NCBI GenBank assembly: GCA_963576725.1
Contig: OY755241.1
Span: forward strand, 79,410,003-79,474,002
DNA length: 64,000 nt
Source: Azorinus chamasolen
Taxonomy: Eukaryota; Mollusca; Bivalvia; Cardiida; Solecurtidae
Direction of reading: 5' to 3'
In this document: piece by piece, positions 34,501-43,500 of the stretch
How positions within the stretch are numbered: position 1 is the first letter of the stretch
Layout: the number at the start of each line of letters is the position of its first letter
Position numbers and translations under genes: made by a program
The notes under the pieces: generated by a model
Seen by the model: only the letters and a program-made list of their open reading frames with translations
The model's database searches: none
What the model was told of the DNA's origin: nothing

Positions 34501-37500
34501 GAAGACACAGATGAGACAGCTCCTGCAGGAGCTGTCTCATCAGGGTCAGCACTATTTACAAGTTGATTGTGCAATCAGTGCACTCCACAGCAGTGATTGC
34601 ACAGCAAAATACTTGTACACAGTGAAGATATATGTAATTATACAACAGGGCATGGGTAAAGTAGGAGAAATGTATTTTAAAATTCAGCAAGCGAAGGGTA
34701 AAGTCAGATCAATTATAAATTCATTAGCGAGCAGACCTTGGATTAGACAACTCCTACAGTAGCCATGTGATATAGGTCTACTCTGGTTGCATTTATATGA
34801 AGGTTGACCGAGATCAGAGGAATCCCTTGATGAGGGTCTGCACTCTTTATAATCAGCAATCTTCCCTTAATGAGGGTGTGCGCTCTTTATTATTATCAAC
34901 AATTTTCCCTTGATCATGGTCTGCACTCTTTATAATCAGCAATCTTCCCTTAATCAGGGTCTGCACTCTTTATAATCAGCAATCTTCTCTTAATCAGGGT
35001 CTGCACTCAGCAGCACTCTGTATAATCAGAAATTTTCCCTTGATCAGGGTCTGCACTCTTTATAATCAGCAATTTTCCCTTGGATACTAAAGCCTGATTG
35101 ACCATACCACTTTGAAAATACATTGTTCAAATTGATAACCGTTTGAATGCTGCATTTTCAACGTGGAACAGTCCATTGTCATTTAACAATAGTGTCTATT
35201 CGGTATGAAAGGCTTAAATTTGCTGGAGGATTTTGAATGACCTACAGTGCAGACCCTGGTCAGAGGGCTTCAGTATTTGCAAATGCATGTTCCTCATTCA
35301 AAGAGTTGATACAGTTTTATATTGCAGAGGAATAGAGCAAATGTATAAATACATTTGAATACACACATGTATCTATAGCGCTGATGTTGTGTTTCTCTAG
35401 GTGGCAGACTGTGTTTCTCTATTCTGCTGTGACAAGCCTGGAGCTATTCCAGTAGACACCCATGTATGGCAAATAGCGGCTAGGGACTACATGCCCAAGT
35501 TGAAACAGGCAAAGTCACTCACAGATAAACTGTATGAAGAAATAGGTAAGAACCAGTCACACATCTCTTTCTAAAGATTTGTAGATAAGAGGAGTTAAAT
35601 ACTCCTCTTAAAGTCTAAAATCTTTTTTTATATTTCTCCGCCTAACCCTATCTTACAGCTACTCATTAGAATCACCTCTACAAGGCAATTCTAATGAGTA
35701 ACGACAATATAGAATTTGGCTTAGAAATAAGAAATTTTGTTAGATTAATGATCATCTTATATATATTCCCTAGTATATCACTAAACTGTTGCCTGTCTCA
35801 GTATTTCATCTTCTTCTTTTCAAAACCATTATGGTCCAGAGGTTAAAACACTTAATCTGAATATTCAATTTGGGTTTCAACTTCCAAATTTGAATGATAG
35901 CTTAACCCTTTCCTCCATAAATACTCTTTTCTATGCCTCTGTAAAGGTCACTTTGTGAAACCATCGTGTTAAATGAGCATTTGCATTTGGTCTATTTATC
36001 AAAATGGTTTCAAAACTACACAATTCTGAACATTTTCTTTTCTCTAGTAAAGGCTCCTTTTTGGTATTAAAATTTAATCAAAGAGGTTGGATCTAAAAAT
36101 AGCCTAGGTGGGAATGGGTTAAATATGCAGATTTGAATTACATTTCTTGTCCAAATGATTGTTTTTAATGGGCATTGTTATTTCTTAAAATATCAATTTT
36201 CAGAGTGTGTGACACATGGTTTATTTGTTACTCTTTGCACACTAGTGGCTAAACCATGATTACCTATGCAAACACTTTAGATCCAGATGAGACGCTGCAT
36301 AACTGTTTGGTACTCTGACCATATTTTTGTGTCACCAGCAGAGAGGCAGTGTGTCACTTAGGGATCACTTTTCAGTCTGTCTGTCCATCCGTCCGCTCGT
36401 CCGTCCGTCTGTCGGTCACACTTTCTTATTTTGGCTGTCATTTCTAAACTAATCATTATAGGGTTTTCAAATTTCACACATGGAACAAGCATGATGAGAG
36501 GAAGTGTCATGCACAAGGGCCACAACTCTAGCATCAATATTTTTTTTAATAGTTATTCCCCTTTTTCTTATTATGTCTCCCCCATTTATGGGGAGATATA
36601 TTGTTTTTGCCAGAGTTGTCTGTCTGTCCGTCCGTCCGTCCATCCGTCTGTCCGTCCGTCCGTCCGCACTCACCAAAGGGTAGTTGTGTGACTTTTTCTA
36701 ACTAGTCCCACAAGTAAAATCATTAACCTGGCCATCTCTTGTGACATTAACCTGGCCATTTCTTGTGACATTAACCTGGCCAGTTGTGGGACATAGGGTT
36801 AGGGTTAGGGTTAGCTTCCAGATCATTCTTTTCCAAAGTTAGAGCCAAAAATAGTTTTTCTTGTGGGACTAGTCACACAAGAAAAGATCAAAGGAAAAAG
36901 TCACACAACTACCCATTTGTTAGCATGTCCGTCCGTCTGTCCGTCTGTCTGTCTGTCCGTCACAAACTTGTGTCGCGCGTATCTCTGAAACCAGTTGGGC
37001 TAAAGTCACCAAACTTCACAGGAATGTTCACCAGCATGAGTTGTTGTGCACCTTGGGTTTTTGAATTGTCTCCCCCTGATAACTTTGGAGTTATTGCCCT
37101 TGATGACTTAAAATTAGAAAAACTTTGTGTCACGCGTATCTCTGAAACCAGTTGGGCTAGAGTCACCAAACTTCACAGGAATGTTCACCAGCATGAGTTG
37201 TTGTGCACCTATGGTTTTTGAATTATCTCCCCCTGATAATTCTTGAGTTATTGCCCCTGATATGAATACTTAAATTTATACAAACTTTGTGTCGCGCGTA
37301 TCTCTGAAACCAGTAGAGCTAGAGTCACCAAACTTCACAGGATTGTTCACTAACATGAGTTGTTTTGTTCTTGGGGTTTTGAATTGTCTCCCCCTGTTAA
37401 CTTTGGAGTTACTGCCCCTGATGACTTAAAATTAGACAAACTTTACCTAGTGTCGTGCATATCTCTGAAACCACTAGGGCTAGAGTCACCAAACTTCACA

Positions 37501-40500
37501 GGAATGTTGACCAGCAGGAGTTGTTGTGCACCTGGGATTTTTGAATTGTCTCCCCTTGATAATTTTGGAGTTATTGCCCCTGATATGATTACTTAAAATT
37601 GAGAGAAACTTTGTGTCATGCATATCTTTATAACCACTAGAGCTAGAGTTACCAAACTTCACAGGAATGTTGACCAGCATGAGTTGTTGTGCACCTTGGT
37701 TTTTTGAATTGTCTCCCCTTGATAATTCTTGAGTTACTGCCCCTGATATGATAACTTAAAATTAGAGAAACTTTGTGCTGCGCGTATCTCTGAAACCAGT
37801 AGGGCTAGAGTCACCAAACTTCACAGAAATGTTCACCAGCATGAGTTATTGTGCATCTGGGTTTTTTAATTGTCTCCCCCTGATAACTTTGGAGTTACTG
37901 CCCCTTATGACTTAGAATAAGAGAAACTTTACTTTGTGTCACATGTATCTATGAAACCACTAGTACTAGAGTCACCGAACTTCACAAGAATGTTGACAAG
38001 CATGTGTTTTTGTGTACCTGGGGCTTTTGAATTGTCTCCCCCTGACAATGTTGGAGTTATTGCCCATGATGACTTAAAAATTAGACCCTGATAAGTTTGG
38101 AGTTACAGACATTACACTTGTGTATTGGAAAGAGGATGGGAGGGGGAGACATCTGTTTTTGTGACAAAAACAAACCTCTAGTTAACAATGTTTTTTGTGT
38201 CAGCTGCGAGCACGTGACACATGTGTACCTCCGAACACCCTTGTTGCAAAATAAGTAGAAAAAAAATATTTAAAGAAAGCAGATGACAGATGTTGCAGAC
38301 AAAAAAATTACTGAGCATGCAAAGAGTTAAAGTTTTGTAACCTTGAGCCATGATGAAACATCTCCCCTGAATCAGTTTTGTTTACTTATTTATTCTTTAA
38401 GGGCTATTCCAGAAAAATCTCTCTAGGGGGGTCGGAACGACAACCTATTAAAATTACCTTGATGGGGGGTGCAAAAGAAATTTTAATTCTGTTGGTGGGT
38501 GTGGAAATTTGACTAAAGTTCTATTGGTGGGGGGTATTTCAACATCAGAAATTAAATTGATGGGGTGGTTTGTCAAGTTAAACGCTTCATGCAAGCCGTT
38601 TTCTTCGACAATAATGAAAATTAACGGAAAACCTTTTCCTGCGAAAATTCTGTTGTGTGAATACTGTGGACGCATGCAATTTTTAGTCCTGACCATCTAG
38701 ACGCTTATCTGATCACACTTCCATAATGAGCGGCTGATTGATTCAGACTAGACCGTGAAAAAGTACTAAGACACCGGTAGTCTCAACCAATCATTGCTCT
38801 TGCTTCTTGATGTAAAAGCCCGTATGAACAAAACAAAATAAATAAACCGAAAATAGACCTAAATATCAACCAAAAGACATTGACAGGATTTTTATACGCC
38901 CACCTAATAAAGGTGGTCGTATATTGTCGTGGCCCTGTCCGTCCGTTCGTTCGTTCGTTCGTACGTTCGTTCATTCGTTCGTTCGTCCGTCAACATTTTG
39001 TTTGTCCGCTGTTTTCTGGGAAAACTGTTTGACAGATATTAATGAAACTTCACACAAATGTTACATGCATCAAGATCTGAAGCTGAGTTGATTCTGAGGT
39101 TCATTTGATTTTTCATTTCAGAGTTATGGCCCTTGTCCTTAAAAAATATGCAAATAGGTTGTCCGCTGTTTTCTGGGAAAACTATTTGACAGATATTAAT
39201 GAAACTTCACACAAATGTTAAATGCATTAAGATCTGAAGCTGAGTCGATTCTGAGGTTCATTTGATTTGTCGTTTTGGAGTTATGGCCCTTTTACTTAAA
39301 AAATAATGCAAATACATGCAAATAGTTTGTCCGCTGTTTTCTGGGAAAACTATTTGAGAGATATTAATGAAACTTCACACAAATGTTTAATGCATCAAGA
39401 TCTCAAACTGAATTGATTCTGAGGATCATTTGATTTTTCGTTTCAGAGTTATGGCCCTTGTCCTTAAAAAATAATGCAAATAGTTTGTCCGCTGTTTTCT
39501 GGGAAAACTATTTGAGAGATATTAATGAAACTTCACAAAAAAGTTTAATGCATCAAGATCTGATGCTGAGTCGATTTTGAGGTTTATTTGATTTTTCGTT
39601 TCAGAGTTATTGCCCTTTTACTTAAAAAATAATGCAAATATATGCATATAGTTTGTCCGCTGTTTTCTGGCAAAACTGTTTGACAGATATTAATGAAACT
39701 TCATATACATGTTTAATGCATCAAGACCTGAAAATAAGTCGATTCTGAGGATCATTTGATTTGTTGTTTTGGAGTTATGGCCCTTGCACTTAAAAAAATA
39801 ATGCAAATCTATGCAAATATGAGGATGGCCATAACTTTTTCATTTGAAATGATATTTACTTCAATTTTTTTATATGGTTAAACCTTAATGTGAATTTTCA
39901 CATATATTGCGGGGGATTTGATATGTCATTTTATTCTAAAGTTATGGTCCTTGAACTTCGTGTGTTCGTTGCTTTTTTAGTCGGTCAACTTTTAGTTTGT
40001 CTGTTGTTTTCTGGGAAAACTATTAAAATCATATAAATGAAACTTAATACAACTGTTTTAAGCAACAAAATTTGAAGCTGAGTTTATTTTGAGGTTCATT
40101 CAGTTTGTCTTTACAGAGTTATGGCCGTTGCACTTTACAAAAATCTGCAAATATGAGAATTAGCTTTAACTTTTTTTTTTTAAAAGATATTCACTTCAAT
40201 TTTTTTAAAAATAGTATCACCTTAATATTGAAATCAAGATCTGAAGCACAGATTTGAAAATGTCAACACTTATAAGGCATGTTGAATCAGAAAGTTTGCA
40301 AGTGGGCGTATTATGTACCGTATGCGGTACTCTTGTTTTAAATAAAACACAGAGTCCTAGCAGTAGCACAGGTACATGTAGTCAATCCGAGGTCGGCGAA
40401 GAGAAAACTACTTGCAATAACATAACCACGGAAGCATGTATGATGTCAATAGGGCGAAATGAAAGACTGTCAGAATAATGCACAAATGTGGCAATACAAG

Positions 40501-43500
40501 GGGCTATCATTTGGGTTTGCAAGTCGGCTTGACAAAAAGTAATTGCATAAATTTAAAAATATATTTATTTATTTTTTGGAGTGAGGGGGTGGGGGGGGGG
40601 GGGGTTAATTTTAAATTCTCTAGGTGGGGGGTATATTATGAATTTTATTCTCTTGGTGGTGGGGTAAAAATAATTAAAATTCTATTGGTGGTACCCCTAA
40701 TTTAGACTTTCGTTCCTAACCCCCAACCCCCACCCCCACCCACCCCATGGAGATTTTCCTGGAATAGCCCCAATGGAAACATTGTCATCATAAATATTAA
40801 TTAATTTGACTTGTATTTTATAATGGCATATGAACTCAGGAATTTTTGGTCATGGCAGAAACTGTAATATCAGATGTATAATTTATTATTCCATTAGCAA
40901 ATGTATATTATTCAAATGTATATTAGTGGCTTTGGGCCAGAACAACTTAATGGGCCTATTAATAGCTTGTAATCTGGGTTTTCTAAGTTCTAATTATAGA
41001 ATTTATATTTAAAATGTTGTGTAATTGCAATGATAAAATCATCCTCACAGGCATAACATGTTTAACCCTTTCCCTGTTCTGTATTTAGGCCACATTTCAA
41101 TACCTACTGAATATTCAGTAACAAAATAGTTATAAAGAAATCTGGAAGGTGGAACATTGTAGTCATTTTAGAAAGTAAATAAACAGATCTATCAAATTCT
41201 ATTAGCAAATAGAGCAGACCCTGATCAGACGGCTCCTCTAGGAGCCGTCTGATCTGGGTTTACTCTGTTTGCAGATGCGTGAAAACACGTTTAAATGAGG
41301 GAAAGGGTTAAAATGTATTTGGCTTGAAACAAGTCGATAACAGAAAATACAGTGACTAACAGATAAGATACTTTTAGCATTTTAAGAAAATGATTTAACA
41401 AGAAAATGCACCATCTAAAGCAAAATGTTTCAAAGAATAAAATATTACATAATCTCTTTATTTTCTTTGCGAAAACGGGATTTTTTAAGTTTTACTCTTG
41501 TGGACTCTTCACACGCAAGCACGAACAATGTATTTATGCGCAAAGTATGTACATGTCATTTTGTTATTTAAAGCTGCACAAATACTTCATTTTTATGCTA
41601 TTAATTAAGTTTTACTGGAGAAGAACAGGGCTCTTTGAATGTTAGTTGCTGTGCACAGATTGTTGCCTGAAAAAGAAAGTGAAGTGAAAGTGTGCAAGTG
41701 GTCTAGATTCCAAGTTTTGCTAAGATTATCATGAATTTTATGCAAGGAGTGTTGATACAATATTGTCTGTAAAGAGTGTGATTACAATATTTTTTTTTTC
41801 CTTTTTCTAGGTGACAATTTCAGGACTTTATGGGGTCCCTATGCTGGATGGGCCCATTCTGTAAGTTGTTGTTATTATTTTTTTTTTCTTTAATTTTGTT
41901 AGTTTAGTATAGACCTGTCAGTCTGTAGAAAGAATGCACCATACGCTAGTGACTGAGTATCCTTAGTGTTCGGATTGAGAGATGAACTTAGGTAAATAGT
42001 GCAGACCCAGATCAAACTGTTCCTGAAGGAGCAACTGTAATTAGGGTCTACATTATTTATATACATGTAGTTATCAAAATTTGTACAAATCCATGGAGAG
42101 GAAGATTGTTTGTCTCAATACTCAGCATGATAAGGGTATCCAAGGTGGAAAAAAACATGAACAGGTATGTAATAGCTTTTGAAATGCTTAAGAATTGTTT
42201 CTTTTCAATCAAACAATCACAGTGTCAAACACTATTGATTCTAGCTTGACAGAATTCAGTTACAGCTAAACTGCCTTTCCAACCCATGGTCAACTTTTAC
42301 TCCATAGACGCACCTTTTAATGCCTTTGCAAACAAAGTAGACTCAGATCAGATGGTTCCTGTAGGAGCCGTCTGATATTTGGTATAATTCTTCAAATTAC
42401 TTCTCGTTGACGACCAGCTAATTACAGGCGGAGGAAGACCCCGGAGGTTTTTCTGTACAAGAATAAAATTGCATTGTTCCATGCACAGAAAAACACCTCG
42501 GTAAAACCATCAGCCTAGTAACTACTTTAACCCATTACCTCATAGGCTATTTTTAGATCCAGCCACTTTAAATAAATCTGCCGAAAAGGAGCTTTAACTA
42601 GAGAAAAGGAAAAATTTAGAATTTTGTAGTTTGAAACCATTGTGATAAATAGAGCATTTGCTCCTATAGGAGCTAATGCTCTGTTTATCACAATGGTTTC
42701 AACAGGTGATTTTTGCTGAGGCATAGAAAGGTGTATTTATTGAGGAAAGGGTTAAGCCAGCTGGAAGGCTTCTTCACATGAGAAATTACTCACATGAAAC
42801 ATCCAAAAGCCGAGACAAGGATTTAAGCCAGGGCAGTGAGGGGCTGAGTGATTATCAGTTAAAGACCATAACCACTCGGCCATAGAGACCCCCTTTTCAG
42901 TTCTGTCTGTCAGCCATAGAGACCCCCTTTTCTGTTCTGTCTGTCAGCCATAGAGACCCAACTTTCAGTTCTGTCTGTGATTCTTCTATTACAGGTATTG
43001 TTCACTGCAGATCTGAAACAGTTTAAAGAATCCAACAAAGACAAGGTGGGTCAATTCAATTATTTCGTTTCATTCAGACGTAACATCCTGCACATCCCTT
43101 TACCTGACAGAGAAATTGTTGCAAACAGCGTAGACCCAGATCTGATAGCTCCTGTAGTAGCCATCTGATCAAGGTTTGCACTGTTTGCTAATCATTATGG
43201 AATTACATGTATTATGAAATACTATTGCCCTGCATGAAGCAACCAGCTGCTGTTGTAACCCCAGAGCAATACAATGTACTAAAAGGGTCATATCTCAAAC
43301 AAATCGTGACCACTCTTTATATCCCCACACAACGAAGTTTGGGGGGGGGGGGGTATACTGGAATCAGGTCGTCCGTCCGTCTGTCCGTCCGTGGACACTA
43401 TTTTGTCCGGCCTTCTTCTTCTACAGTTTTGCTTCAATTTTATTAAAAGTTCATGTATAGCCATATGACCATATAAACCTGTGCACCGCATATTTCCATT

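Larger units (their letters stand above)
36225..38335. mobile_element. Family I MITE split by a stack of nested repeats
   Basis: The left half has ACTCTTTGCACAC and TTTAGATCCAGATGAGACGC; the right half ends GCATGCAAAGAGTTAA at 38332. Between lie a TGTGTCACC-type repeat (about 36330-38225), an ATGTCTCCCCC element (36573-38152) and a 231-bp element (36681-36911). Confidence 0.6.

Noticed and set aside
36794..36814. Interstitial telomere from a chromosome fusion
   Set aside because: Only about 3.5 TTAGGG units, inside a mobile element present twice in the window.
40254..40478. Cys-containing 74-residue frame
   Set aside because: Spans the end of the TATACGCCCACC repeat and its host transposon; no domain and not conserved in other units.
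42775..42910. tRNA gene (Leu/Ser-like)
   Set aside because: A- and B-box-like sequences exist but stems do not pair and the B-box is degraded; better explained as a SINE head. The same applies to 45425-45690.
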